This document shows, in pieces, positions 26,091 to 35,277 of a DNA stretch of 64,000 bases. A model generated the notes under the pieces. The model was not told the DNA's origin. It searched no databases and worked only from the letters and a program-made list of their open reading frames with translations. The position numbers were made by a program, and so were the translations under genes. The stretch comes from CAADGY01 sp900696665 (GTDB lineage: Bacteria > Acidobacteriota > Terriglobia > Bryobacterales > Bryobacteraceae): contig JAPSFM010000010.1 of assembly GCA_035063885.1 (NCBI GenBank), forward strand, positions 27,309 to 91,308, in the 5' to 3' direction. Each line of letters begins with the position of its first letter. Position 1 is the first letter of the stretch.

Positions 26091-27596
26091 CTATGCGTCA
26101 AGCTCACGAAGTTGCTCGACCAGCCCGATGGGGCCTTCGGGGCGCAGCAGCGGGAAAAGAATCACATCGCGAATCGAGCGTGAATTGGTAAGGATCATCG
26201 TAAGCCGGTCGATCCCGATGCCTTCGCCTCCCGTTGGAGGCATGCCATAGCTCAGCGCCCGCACGTAATCCTCATCCATTTGGTGCGCCTCTTCATCGCC
26301 GCGTTCACGCATAGCGATCTGCATTTCAAACCGGCGGCGCTGCTCCTGCGGATCGTTCAGCTCGGTATACGCATTGCCGAGTTCCATGCGCGCGGCGTAG
26401 ATTTCGAAGCGCTCCACAAACTCCGGGTCACCGGATTTGTTTTTTGAAAGGGGCGAAGTTTCCACGGGGTAATCGTAAATGATGGTTGGTTGTACAAGGT
26501 GTGGTTCACAGACGCGCTCGAAGATTTCAGCCAGGGCCTCGCCGGGCGTGAGTTTCGTGGAATGACGCCCCAACCAATCAGGATCCGCGAGGTTGCCGGC
26601 AGAGGGCTTGTCCGCCCCGTTCCAGAATTCGAGGATCGCTTCACGCATGCTGAAGCGCCGGATATGATCGAAATCCAATTGGGTTCCCTGATACTCGATC
26701 AGCGTGGTCCCATTCACGTCGAGCGCCGTCTGGCGCAACAGTTCCTCCGACAAGTCCATCAGCCCGCGATAGTCCGTGTAAGCCTGGTAGAACTCGAGCA
26801 TCGTGAATTCGGGATTGTGTTGCGTCGAAATGCCTTCGTTTCTGAAATTGCGGTTGATCTCGTAGACCCGTTCGAGCCCCCCAACGATCAGCCGTTTCAG
26901 GTAAAGCTCCGGGGCGATGCGCAGGTATAGATCAAGATCCAGCGTGTTGTGGTGCGTGACGAACGGCCGCGCGATTGCTCCGCCGTAGAGAGGTTGCATC
27001 ATCGGCGTTTCCACCTCGATGAAGCCGCGGGCATCCAACTGCCGGCGTAGAGAGGCGACGATCCTGCTGCGTTTCCGGAAGACCTCCTGCACCTCGGGAT
27101 TCGCGATCAGGTCCAGGTACCTCTGCCGGTAACGAGTCTCGACGTCTTCCAAACCATGCCACTTCTCCGGCATGGTGAGCAGTGTCTTCGAAAGGAAATC
27201 GAGCTTTTCAACGTGCAGGCTCAACTCACCGGTGCGGGTACGGAAAAGGTAACCCTCCGCACCGATGATGTCGCCGAGATCGACCAACTGATAAAGCTCG
27301 AAGTCGGAGGAAGGTACTGCATCTTTCCTAACGTAGATCTGGAGACGTTCGCCGCGCTGCATCAGATGCGCAAACCCCGCCTTTCCCATTCTCCGGATGG
27401 TCTCGACCCGGCCGCAGAGGCGAACCCGGACCGGCGGGTCCGCGAGTTCGGCGGCGGATTTGGATCCGTAGCCGTGCAGAATCGCCGGAATGGTATGGGT
27501 AAACTCGAAGCGACGCCCGTAAGGCTCGTAACCCAGTTTCTGGATCTGGTCGATGCGCTGGGCGCGCTGCTTCAGCAGTTCGGTTTCAAGCGACAA
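26091..27596 (-). CDS. lysS: Lysyl-tRNA synthetase, class II
   Basis: 501 residues, the normal length. An N-terminal OB-fold anticodon-binding domain (VRLCGRVETIRRMGKAGFAH) is followed by the class II core: motif 1 around FIEVETPMMQPLYGGAIARP, motif 2 FRNEGISTQHNPEFTMLEFY and motif 3 GIGIDRLTMIL. The enzyme charges tRNA-Lys in the cytoplasm. The start is TTG at 27596 with an AGGAG a few bases upstream. It is the promoter-proximal gene of a minus-strand operon with the lolC, GT39, zinc-ribbon and DUF4230 genes. Confidence 0.97.
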   Translation of the reverse strand: MSLETELLKQRAQRIDQIQKLGYEPYGRRFEFTHTIPAILHGYGSKSAAELADPPVRVRLCGRVETIRRMGKAGFAHLMQRGERLQIYVRKDAVPSSDFELYQLVDLGDIIGAEGYLFRTRTGELSLHVEKLDFLSKTLLTMPEKWHGLEDVETRYRQRYLDLIANPEVQEVFRKRSRIVASLRRQLDARGFIEVETPMMQPLYGGAIARPFVTHHNTLDLDLYLRIAPELYLKRLIVGGLERVYEINRNFRNEGISTQHNPEFTMLEFYQAYTDYRGLMDLSEELLRQTALDVNGTTLIEYQGTQLDFDHIRRFSMREAILEFWNGADKPSAGNLADPDWLGRHSTKLTPGEALAEIFERVCEPHLVQPTIIYDYPVETSPLSKNKSGDPEFVERFEIYAARMELGNAYTELNDPQEQRRRFEMQIAMRERGDEEAHQMDEDYVRALSYGMPPTGGEGIGIDRLTMILTNSRSIRDVILFPLLRPEGPIGLVEQLRELDA

Positions 27597-27695
27597 TTCG
27601 TCTCCTCTCGAATCAAGAACGGTTCAATGCTGGCTGGTATGGCTGGACAGGGCCGCCCGGAAACGCTTTTTATCCAATGGCCCTGAATCTCCTAT

Positions 27696-27701
27696 TATAA
27701 T
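27696..27701 (+). promoter_or_regulatory. TATAAT box 6 nt before the GT2 start
   Basis: TATAAT at 27696-27701 ends 6 nt before the TTG at 27708, so transcription would start at or beside the initiation codon. The sequence is nearly palindromic, giving TATAAT on the minus strand too (27695-27700), and may also serve lysS. No good -35 on either strand. Confidence 0.35.
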
Positions 27702-27707
27702 TGTCGA

Positions 27708-28436
27708 TTGGATTCGCTCTCGATTGTTATTCCCGCCTATAATGAAGCAAATCGCCTTCCCGCCTCCCTCAACGCGGTTCTTGCTTACGCCGAGGGACGA
27801 TTTCCGTGGTGCGAGGTGATTGTGGTGGACGACGGCTCCACGGATAACACCGTGGAGACGGTGAAGGCGTTGGGTGACGCGCGGGTCCGGCTTCTCCGGA
27901 ATCCGGGAAACCGGGGAAAGGGCTACGCCGTCCGGCATGGCATGCTGGCCGCGACGGGTGATTGGCGGTTGTTTACGGATGCCGACCTGTCGGCGCCCAT
28001 TGAAGAACTCGGGCGGCTGTTCGCCGAAGCAAAGCGCGCCGGTGCGGCAGTTGCCATCGGGTCCCGTGCGATTGACAGACGGCTGATCTCGATTCGCCAG
28101 TCCTGGGTACGCGAGACAGCGGGGCGGATTTTCAACCTGGCCATGCGCGTCATGACGGGCCTGGGCTTTCAGGATACGCAATGTGGATTTAAACTATTCA
28201 CAGCAGACGCGGCTCAGCGGATTTTCAAGCGTCAGTTGCTGGACGGTTTCGGGTTTGATGTGGAAGACCTGTACATCGCCAAGAAGCTCGGCATCAAGGT
28301 AGTAGAAGTGCCGGTCCGGTGGGCTCACGCGGAAGGCACGAAGGTAGGACTGGCCTCCGGTTTGAAGGCGTTCTTTGACCCTCTTCGTATCCGCTGGAAC
28401 AACTTGAAGGGTCTGTATAACTCTGAAATCGGATAG
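27708..28436 (+). CDS. GT2 family glycosyltransferase, dolichyl-phosphate glucosyltransferase-like
   Basis: 242 residues, GT-A fold. LSIVIPAYNEANRLPASL begins the protein, VIVVDDGSTDNT binds nucleotide, LFTDADLSAP is the DxD-type metal site, and FQDTQCGFKLFTADAAQRIF with GFDVEDLYIAKKLG forms the acceptor-side motifs of the DPG/DPM synthase group. It should make a polyprenyl-phosphate sugar on the cytoplasmic face, possibly the donor used by GT39-like enzymes such as the one in the neighbouring operon; that link is inference. No membrane helices at the C-terminus. The start is TTG at 27708, set by the conserved N-terminus; no Shine-Dalgarno. Confidence 0.88.
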   Translation: MDSLSIVIPAYNEANRLPASLNAVLAYAEGRFPWCEVIVVDDGSTDNTVETVKALGDARVRLLRNPGNRGKGYAVRHGMLAATGDWRLFTDADLSAPIEELGRLFAEAKRAGAAVAIGSRAIDRRLISIRQSWVRETAGRIFNLAMRVMTGLGFQDTQCGFKLFTADAAQRIFKRQLLDGFGFDVEDLYIAKKLGIKVVEVPVRWAHAEGTKVGLASGLKAFFDPLRIRWNNLKGLYNSEIG

Positions 28437-28482
28437 AATCACTCAACCTGTACGATCCTGGTGCGATAAAAATTCGGCGACT

Positions 28483-30558
28483 ATGAGCGGGCATCCTTTC
28501 AGTGACGTTCCATCAGGACTTGCCTCCTACGCACTGGCCAGCTTGCTGTCGTTGGCGGCAATCATCATTGATGCTCAGATTTCACCCGAAGATTTGCCGG
28601 GGGCAACTCTTGCCTTGCTCGCGGCGATCGTTCTAAGCGTCTGGGTGGGAGGCAGAGGGCCGGGGCTGCTGAGCGTAGCACTCTCGTGCTGCTATCTCGA
28701 ATATGCCGTCGTCGAGCCCCACAGGTCTATTCATATCGCGAGCTTCAAGGGTGCCTTCGAACTCATTTTCTTTGGCGTTATCTCGTTCCTGCTGGTCTGG
28801 TTCGTCGGAAGGCTGCGGGAGACGAAAGAATTACTCGCCGCGATGTTTTCGAGCGTTGGGGACGCGATGATCGTGGCTGACAGCCGGCGCCGCATTCTGC
28901 TGATGAACGCCAGGGCAGAGGAGTGGACCGGAATGCCCCGGAACATTGCCGGCAAGAAAAAGCTGATGGATGTATGGCCCGCCGCGGCGGAACCGGATAA
29001 GGGCAAGTTCGAGAGCGAGGGGCGTACCTTTGAAAGGTTTGAGATTCCACTGCTCAAATATGGCGTGCTCTATGTCTTCCGCGACATCACTGAGCGGCTG
29101 AAGTGGGAAGAACAGCGGCTTCTGGTCGGCCGGTTGATTTCCGGCATGAAGGATGGTTTCAATGTCGTCGATCTCGAAGACGGAAAAATCCTGCGTACCA
29201 ACGAGGCATTTGACCGGATGTTCGGATACAAGCCGGGAGAACTCATCGGCCAACACATCAGCATCGTAAACGCGGGCGGACCGGAAGGCCAACGCCAGAT
29301 TGCCGAATCGATCTGGACGCAAGTACAGCGCCGCGGTTTCTGGGAAGGGGAAGTGTTGAACAAGCGCAAGGATGGTTCCGAGTTCCTGTCGTTTGCCAAT
29401 ATTACTCTTCATAAGGAACGCGGGCGTAGTTACCTGACCACGATCCAGCAGGATATTACCGAAAGGAAACGCGCCGAAGAAGCACTCCGTGAAGCGAAGG
29501 ATGTGCTTCAGGCTGTGGTTGAAATCTCGCCGCTGGCAAAGATCGTTTTCGATCTCGAAGGACGGGTCGCGTTGTGGAACCCCGCTGCCGAGCGCTTGTT
29601 CGGGTGGTCTGCCGCGGAAGCGCTTGGCAGCTTTAACCCGATCCTGCCTGAAGATCATACTGCGGGTGAATCGGCGCTCGAACTTGCAGAAACGCCAGGT
29701 CCGCCCTCAGGACATGAAACACGCCGCCGGCGCAAGGACGGTAGTATCATCGACGTGGCGTTATGGGCCGCTCCTTTGCGGGACCACTCCGGCGCCAGGC
29801 GTGGGGCGTTAGCCATTTTCGCTGACATCACAGAGCGCCGGAGGCTGGAAGACAGCATCCGGGAACGTACCTCGGAACTAATGCGCTCTAACGAGGACCT
29901 GCAACAGTTCGCGTTCATTATTTCGCATGATCTGCAAGAGCCTCTCCGCATTGTCTCCAGCTACGCGCAGTTGGTAGCCAAGCGCTATCCGGACGCGCTC
30001 GGCGAAGAAGGCCACGAGTTCCTGCGGCATATCACCGAAGGTGTTAGCCGCATGCGGCAACTGATTCAGGATCTATTAGCTTATTCCCGTGCGAGCCAGG
30101 GCGGCGGATTACAGATGGAAGAGACCGATGTCGAGGGCGTCGTGGCATGGGCGCTGATGAACCTTCAGGTGTCTATTCAGGAGAGCGGTGCGAACGTCAC
30201 CTACGAAAAACTACCCACCGTATATGGCGACCGCGCGCAGCTTGCGCAGCTTTTTCAGAACCTGATCGGCAATGCGATCAAATATCGCAGCTCCGCTCCC
30301 CCGCGAATCCACATCCAGGCTGAAAGCAGGAAAGGCGAATGGATGTTTTCGGTTCAGGACAACGGGATTGGAATCGCCCCGGAGTACCGCGAGCGAGTGT
30401 TCGGCATCTTCAAACGACTGCACGGGCGCGAATACCCTGGCACTGGCATTGGCCTTGCAATCTGCAAGCGGATTGTCGAACGGCACGGGGGCCGCATCTG
30501 GGTGGAATCGGAGGATGGAGCCGGTTCCAAGTTCTATTTCACGATTGCGGCCGCTTGA
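28483..30558 (+). CDS. Multi-PAS sensor histidine kinase with DUF4118-like membrane domain
   Basis: 691 residues. Four membrane helices in residues ~10-110 look like the DUF4118/KdpD-type input domain. They are followed by PAS domains at about 115-200, 215-340 and 345-455, each with a DITER-type linker. The HisKA domain has the phospho-accepting His482 in FAFIISHDLQEPLRIV, and the HATPase domain has NLIGNAIKYR, DNGIGIAPEY and GTGIGLAICKRI. The kinase part resembles phytochrome-type kinases. No response regulator gene is adjacent, so the partner is encoded elsewhere. The signal is unknown; PAS domains could sense redox state or small ligands. The ATG at 28483 fits the membrane domain. Confidence 0.9.
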   Translation: MSGHPFSDVPSGLASYALASLLSLAAIIIDAQISPEDLPGATLALLAAIVLSVWVGGRGPGLLSVALSCCYLEYAVVEPHRSIHIASFKGAFELIFFGVISFLLVWFVGRLRETKELLAAMFSSVGDAMIVADSRRRILLMNARAEEWTGMPRNIAGKKKLMDVWPAAAEPDKGKFESEGRTFERFEIPLLKYGVLYVFRDITERLKWEEQRLLVGRLISGMKDGFNVVDLEDGKILRTNEAFDRMFGYKPGELIGQHISIVNAGGPEGQRQIAESIWTQVQRRGFWEGEVLNKRKDGSEFLSFANITLHKERGRSYLTTIQQDITERKRAEEALREAKDVLQAVVEISPLAKIVFDLEGRVALWNPAAERLFGWSAAEALGSFNPILPEDHTAGESALELAETPGPPSGHETRRRRKDGSIIDVALWAAPLRDHSGARRGALAIFADITERRRLEDSIRERTSELMRSNEDLQQFAFIISHDLQEPLRIVSSYAQLVAKRYPDALGEEGHEFLRHITEGVSRMRQLIQDLLAYSRASQGGGLQMEETDVEGVVAWALMNLQVSIQESGANVTYEKLPTVYGDRAQLAQLFQNLIGNAIKYRSSAPPRIHIQAESRKGEWMFSVQDNGIGIAPEYRERVFGIFKRLHGREYPGTGIGLAICKRIVERHGGRIWVESEDGAGSKFYFTIAAA

Positions 30559-30569
30559 ACGGGACGCCG

Positions 30570-31445
30570 TTACTTGCGGGCCGACTGTACTTTTGGCGTT
30601 GCAAGGTAGCCCACGATCTCATCCTTGTTTACCTGATTCACCACGAGTTCATAGGGCTGCCGTGCTTTGGCGACATAGAACTGCACCGGTTCATTGATGG
30701 TTCTGTCCTTCTTTTCCACCGTCTTGTCATCCGCCAGAAGCTCTATCGTGTACTTGTTCCGCTTCGTATCAGTTTTCTTCACCTTTACGGCAATGTCGCC
30801 TACCTTCTGGGGCTGTTTGGCTTTGCGGATACGGAACTCGAAGTAATTCCGGTCTCCGAGAGCGCGGAGGGCATCTAGCTCCTTTGAATTTGTCGCGATG
30901 AGGGAGGCGTGACTGTCCAGTTCGCCAAACACCCGCTTCAGGTTTGAAAGGGTCTGGTTGAGTTCCGATTTCGCGGCGGCAACCTCTGTTTTGACAGCGC
31001 CCACTTCGGTACTGACGGCACCCACCTTTTGTGCAGTCTCTTCGTTGGCTTGCTTGACTTCGGTGATGGCGCTCGAGACCTGTTCCTGTTGGCGCTTGGC
31101 TTCCAATTCCAAACGGCGCGCCAGGTCTTCCGCGCGTTTTGTAGCCTCGGTCTTTGCCTGTCCAGCAGCCATGGACGCCTGGCGGCGAGCGGCTTCCAGT
31201 TCGTCCCGGAGTGTCTCCACGTTCCGCCGGTTCGCCTGGGTTGTAACGGTGGAGGATTCGCGAAGATTTGTGATCTCCGTCAGAATAGACTCTCGCATTT
31301 TTGCAATGTCCGCATGGAGACGGTCGACCTGCAAAAACAGATACACGTTAGCTGCCACCAGAGCGATTACCACTCCGAACAGGATTGGGATCTTCAAGCC
31401 AGATCCACCTGGCTGGTGAGTGTAGGTCGGGGTGCTGTCGGTCAC
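30570..31445 (-). CDS. Membrane-anchored coiled-coil protein, unknown function
   Basis: 291 residues. A proline-rich cytoplasmic tail of ~16 residues precedes one membrane helix (~17-40, ILFGVVIALVAANVYLFLQV). A long coiled coil rich in Ala, Glu, Lys and Gln (~45-195) follows, then a C-terminal ~90-residue domain rich in Lys and beta-branched residues (FEFRIRKAKQPQKVGDIAVK). I do not recognise the family. The shape suggests a scaffold spanning the periplasm or a cytoplasmic filament-like anchor. The GTG start at 31445 has GGAGGG about 8 nt upstream. It converges with the histidine kinase gene, leaving 11 nt between stops. Confidence 0.75.
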   Translation of the reverse strand: MTDSTPTYTHQPGGSGLKIPILFGVVIALVAANVYLFLQVDRLHADIAKMRESILTEITNLRESSTVTTQANRRNVETLRDELEAARRQASMAAGQAKTEATKRAEDLARRLELEAKRQQEQVSSAITEVKQANEETAQKVGAVSTEVGAVKTEVAAAKSELNQTLSNLKRVFGELDSHASLIATNSKELDALRALGDRNYFEFRIRKAKQPQKVGDIAVKVKKTDTKRNKYTIELLADDKTVEKKDRTINEPVQFYVAKARQPYELVVNQVNKDEIVGYLATPKVQSARK

Positions 31446-31574
31446 AATAAATTCCCTCCTCGTGTCGGCTGTGCCACCTTCAGGTTTACTTTAGCACCTA
31501 TGCCCTCCGGGTGAATACCACCAGCGCGGACTGGTTTTGTGACCTGGCTCTGCGCGTTGTGATAGAACCTGAAC

Positions 31575-32969
31575 ATGGTCCGCTATTGGCCGTCCTTTAC
31601 CATTTTAACCGTCCTTTTTCCGACCGCCTTAGCTCAGACGCCCAAGCATGTTATCCGGCCGGCGGAAATTCACCAGGTGCTCGTCAATCCGGGCATGGGC
31701 ATCCAAACCTTTCAACGCTTCAACGGTGAAGCGTTATATCCGACCCTTCGATGGTCCGAAGCCGGACCGGTTGAACCCGGCAAGCAGGCGCCGGTGAAGC
31801 CGGATTTTCCCGGCGCTTCGCTGGCCTATTGCCGCTGGTTCTGGTCTGAACTTGAACCAGAACCCGGCAAGTACCGGTGGGAGATCATCAGCAATGCGCT
31901 GGAGCAGGCGCGCAAGCACAACCAGACGCTCGACATCAGAATGATGCCTTATGACCAGAGCCATCCTCTTCCGGAGTGGTACCGCAACTCCGGCGCCCGG
32001 CGGGCGAACAAGCCGGAGGATAAAGATGGCGCAATCTGGTCGCCGGACGCGGACGATCCTTTGTATCTTAAACACTGGGGGGCACTGGTTCGTGCGGCCG
32101 GCGCGCGCTACGACGGACACCCCTATCTCAATTCGGTCGACGTTTCAACTGTGGGTTATTGGGGAGAAGGCTGGGGGCCTTATCTTCCTAGCTGGCAAAC
32201 GCAGAAAGAATTGATCGACATCTATTTCGAAGCGTTCCCAACGACCATTCTGCTGATGAACTTCGATGAGCCACGCGCGCTGGCCTATGGAGTGAAGAAG
32301 GGCGCAGGTTGGCGTTTGGATTGTTGGGGAGACATGGGCGGGCGCGGCCGGGGCATGATGCACATGCTCGATATGTACCCGCAACAGGTGGTACGCACGG
32401 GCATTGAGGATGCCTGGCGGCAATATCCCGTTTCGCTTGAAACGTGCGGCACGCCCGGCCACTGGAAGAAATGGAGCGGCGGTTACACCGATGCGCAACT
32501 TCAGGAGATCTTCGACCAAGCTTTGCGCTGGCATGCGACGTCGATCAACATCAAGTCCACACCGATCCCGGCCGATTGGAAGGACGCCTGGGACGACTTT
32601 CAAAAGAAGATCGGCTACCGGTTGGTGCTGCGCCGGCTTGAATATCCCCGGGCTGCGCGCGCGGGCACGATGCTGCCGGTCACTTCATGGTGGGTGAATA
32701 AGGGTGTCGCTCCACCCTATGGCGATTTTGTGCTCGCGATTGGGATCGGCGGCGCGACGATACAGACTCCCGTGGATCTGAAGACGTGGCTTCCAGGTGA
32801 CCGGATATTTGATGGCAGTGTGTTTCTGCCGCCCGCTCTCAAAGCGGGTGAGCACAAGTTCCGTATGGCGGTGCTCGACAGGCGAACCGGCGAGCCGGCC
32901 GTAAAACTGGCGATCGAAGGCCTTCAACCGGATGGATGGTATGATCTCGGCACAATTCAAATTCAGTAG
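31575..32969 (+). CDS. DUF4832 protein, putative secreted glycoside hydrolase (copy 1)
   Basis: 464 residues with an N-terminal signal-like hydrophobic stretch (~7-20). The body looks like a TIM-barrel hydrolase (VLVNPGMGIQTFQRF, EWYRNSGARRAN, VDVSTVGYWGEGWGPYLPSW), followed by a C-terminal ~110-residue beta domain (VTSWWVNKGVAPPYGDFVLA) that matches DUF4832. Glu198 in GYWGEGWG and Glu289 in PVSLETC are conserved in the neighbouring paralogue and are plausible acid/base and nucleophile residues; this is inference. Substrate unknown, probably polysaccharide outside the cytoplasm. TTGTGA and TGATAG upstream, 17 nt apart, may be its promoter. The stop lies 29 nt inside the next gene. Confidence 0.75.
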   Translation: MVRYWPSFTILTVLFPTALAQTPKHVIRPAEIHQVLVNPGMGIQTFQRFNGEALYPTLRWSEAGPVEPGKQAPVKPDFPGASLAYCRWFWSELEPEPGKYRWEIISNALEQARKHNQTLDIRMMPYDQSHPLPEWYRNSGARRANKPEDKDGAIWSPDADDPLYLKHWGALVRAAGARYDGHPYLNSVDVSTVGYWGEGWGPYLPSWQTQKELIDIYFEAFPTTILLMNFDEPRALAYGVKKGAGWRLDCWGDMGGRGRGMMHMLDMYPQQVVRTGIEDAWRQYPVSLETCGTPGHWKKWSGGYTDAQLQEIFDQALRWHATSINIKSTPIPADWKDAWDDFQKKIGYRLVLRRLEYPRAARAGTMLPVTSWWVNKGVAPPYGDFVLAIGIGGATIQTPVDLKTWLPGDRIFDGSVFLPPALKAGEHKFRMAVLDRRTGEPAVKLAIEGLQPDGWYDLGTIQIQ

Positions 32970-34332
32970 CGCGTTTCTGCTTGCCGCCTCTTTGTGGGCG
33001 CAGTCCGAAGCCGTTATCGTCCGGCCGGTGGAGATCGACGACGTTCTGGTAAATCCCGGCATGGGCATTCAGACGTTCCAGCGCTACAATGGCGACCCGA
33101 TCAATCCCGGGCTCCGTTGGTCGGAAGCCGGCCCGGACAAACGGATCGTGTCAGCCTCCACCAAGCCTGATTATCCGGACTCCTCTATCGCCTACTTCCG
33201 CTGGTTCTGGAGCCAGATTGAGCCGGAGCAGGGGAGATACCGGTGGGACATCCTCGACCTCGCGTTGGAAGAAGCAAGGAAGCACAACCAAAAGCTTGCC
33301 ATTCGCCTGATGCCGTACGACGAAGGGCATCCGCTGCCGGAGTGGTATCGCAAGTCCGGTGCGCGGCGGGCAAACACAGACAACGACAAAGAATGGAAAA
33401 CCTGGGCGCCCGACGCGGATGATCCGCTCTACCTGAAGCATTGGGGCGGCCTTATTCTCGCCGCCGGCGCCCGCTATGACGGACACCCGTTTCTTGATTC
33501 AGTCGACATTTCGACCGTCGGTTATTGGGGGGAAGGGTGGGGTCCTTATCTTCCGAGTTGGAAACGGCAGAAGGAACTCATCGACGTGAATTTCGAGGCG
33601 TTCCAGCGGACCCCGCTGCTGGTGAATTTCGACGAGCCAAGAGCTTTGGCGTATGCCACGCAGAAGGGCTCGGGGTGGCGTTTGGACTGCTGGGGCGATA
33701 TGGGGAACTACTGGGAAAGCTGGGGCCGGCATCTTTCGCACATGCTGGACGTCTATCCGCAGCAGGTGGTGCGTGCGGGTGCGAGCCGTGTGTGGGAGCG
33801 CAGTCCCGTTTCTCTCGAAACCTGTTGGGTTCCCGGCTATTGGCGCGAGAAAAACTGGGACCTCGACTACATCCTCGAACAGGCCTTGCGATGGCATGTC
33901 ACGTCCGTGAACATCAAGTCGAGCGCCATTCCACCCGATTGGAAGCAAAAGTTCCGCGAGTTTGAGAAACGTATGGGCTACCGGCTTGTTCCGCGGCGAT
34001 TCGAATATCCGCGAGTGGTCAAAGCCGGCGAGATGATGACCATAAAGTCCTGGTGGGTCAATAAGGGAGTCGCGCCTCCGTATGGAGATTTCGTGCTCGC
34101 TTTCGGAATTGGCGATTCCGTCATCAAGACGTCCGCAGATCTCAGAACATGGCTCCCGGGCGACCAGGTATTTGACGGGAGCCTCTTTCTACCGCCGGAG
34201 TTGAAACGCGGAGAGCACAGAATGCGCGTGGCCGTGCTCGACGGACGCACGGGCGTTCCGGTAGTGAAGCTCGCCATCCAGGGTCTCCAACCGGACGGCT
34301 GGTATGATATTGGAACTATCCAAATTCAATAA
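32941..34332 (+). CDS. DUF4832 protein, putative secreted glycoside hydrolase (copy 2)
   Basis: 463 residues from ATG at 32941; an in-frame ATG at 32932 would add three residues. It begins with a signal peptide (MISAQFKFSSAFLLAASLWA). It is clearly a tandem paralogue of the preceding gene over its full length, including NPGMGIQTFQRYNGD, HPLPEWYRKSGARRAN, YWGEGWGPYLPSW and the C-terminal DUF4832 domain. With this start the putative catalytic Glu of YWGEGWG is again residue 198. Its first 29 nt overlap the end of copy 1 in another frame, and its own end overlaps the following gene by the same 29 nt. The two copies have diverged at many positions, so the duplication is not recent. Confidence 0.78.
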   Translation: MISAQFKFSSAFLLAASLWAQSEAVIVRPVEIDDVLVNPGMGIQTFQRYNGDPINPGLRWSEAGPDKRIVSASTKPDYPDSSIAYFRWFWSQIEPEQGRYRWDILDLALEEARKHNQKLAIRLMPYDEGHPLPEWYRKSGARRANTDNDKEWKTWAPDADDPLYLKHWGGLILAAGARYDGHPFLDSVDISTVGYWGEGWGPYLPSWKRQKELIDVNFEAFQRTPLLVNFDEPRALAYATQKGSGWRLDCWGDMGNYWESWGRHLSHMLDVYPQQVVRAGASRVWERSPVSLETCWVPGYWREKNWDLDYILEQALRWHVTSVNIKSSAIPPDWKQKFREFEKRMGYRLVPRRFEYPRVVKAGEMMTIKSWWVNKGVAPPYGDFVLAFGIGDSVIKTSADLRTWLPGDQVFDGSLFLPPELKRGEHRMRVAVLDGRTGVPVVKLAIQGLQPDGWYDIGTIQIQ

Positions 34333-35260
34333 CACACCCGTAACCCGCCGCACGCTTCTGCACGCGGCCGGATTGGCGGCGGTGTCGGCCGGTAAGGGCT
34401 ATGCCTGGACGAGTCCGATTATAGACACGCACATCCACCTGTTCGATACCACGCGTCCGCAGGGTGTGCCGTGGCCCGACTCGAAAAATACGGTGCTGTA
34501 TCGTCCGGCGCTGCCGGACCGCTACCGGAAGATCGCGGCGCCGCTTGGAATTTCGGGCGCCATTGTGGTGGAAGCCAGCCCGTGGCTCGATGACAACCAA
34601 TGGGTGCTCGATGTCGCAGCGAAGGATCCGATGATTGTGGGAGTTATCGGGAACCTTGAACCGGGCGAGCGGGATTTCGGCAGGCATCTGGAACGGCTGC
34701 AACGAAACCCGCTGTTCCGGGGCATCCGCTATGGGAATCTGTGGGGCCGTAATCTCGGTGCGGGATTGGACAAGCCGGCATTCATATCTTCGCTGAAGCT
34801 GCTTTCGCAAGCGCATCTGACACTGGATACCGCGAACCCCACGCCGGCGCTGCTATCGGATGTGATCCGGCTCACCAGCATGGTTCCGGAATTGCGCGTG
34901 GTGATCGATCACCTGCCCGCCAGGCGGAACTATCATGCTCACTTGCGGGAGATCGGCAGCCGCCCGCAGATCTTCGCTAAGCTCTCAGCGGTTTTTCGCC
35001 GCATCGATGGCCGGGTTCCGCGGGAGCTGAGCGTCTACCGGCAAACGCTGGATGAGCTGTTCGGCGTGTTCGGTGAAGACCGGATCTTATACGGCAGCGA
35101 CTGGCCGAACAGCGACCAGCTCCGGCCGTACGAAGACGTTCTGGCATTGGTCCAGGAATATTTCCGCGATAAGAGTGCAACAACGGCGCAGAAGTATTTC
35201 TGGAGGAACTCCGTGCGGGCGTACGGATGGGTGAAACGAGCGCCTTCGCAGCCGGGGTGA
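34304..35260 (+). CDS. Tat-exported amidohydrolase, sugar-lactonase-like
   Basis: 318 residues. A twin-arginine signal (TRRTLLHAAGLAAVSAG) precedes a TIM-barrel amidohydrolase-2 domain. The metal motif is IIDTHIHLFD, and later ligands are VVIDHLPARRNYH and LYGSDWPNSDQLRPYED. This pattern is shared with L-fuconolactonase and 2-pyrone-4,6-dicarboxylate lactonase relatives. Opening of a sugar lactone released by the two putative glycosidases upstream would fit, but is inference. The ATG at 34304 lies 29 nt inside the upstream gene. It ends 17 nt from the convergent OPT transporter gene. Confidence 0.82.
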   Translation: MILELSKFNNTPVTRRTLLHAAGLAAVSAGKGYAWTSPIIDTHIHLFDTTRPQGVPWPDSKNTVLYRPALPDRYRKIAAPLGISGAIVVEASPWLDDNQWVLDVAAKDPMIVGVIGNLEPGERDFGRHLERLQRNPLFRGIRYGNLWGRNLGAGLDKPAFISSLKLLSQAHLTLDTANPTPALLSDVIRLTSMVPELRVVIDHLPARRNYHAHLREIGSRPQIFAKLSAVFRRIDGRVPRELSVYRQTLDELFGVFGEDRILYGSDWPNSDQLRPYEDVLALVQEYFRDKSATTAQKYFWRNSVRAYGWVKRAPSQPG

Positions 35261-35277
35261 GTAGCGGCATATTCGGC

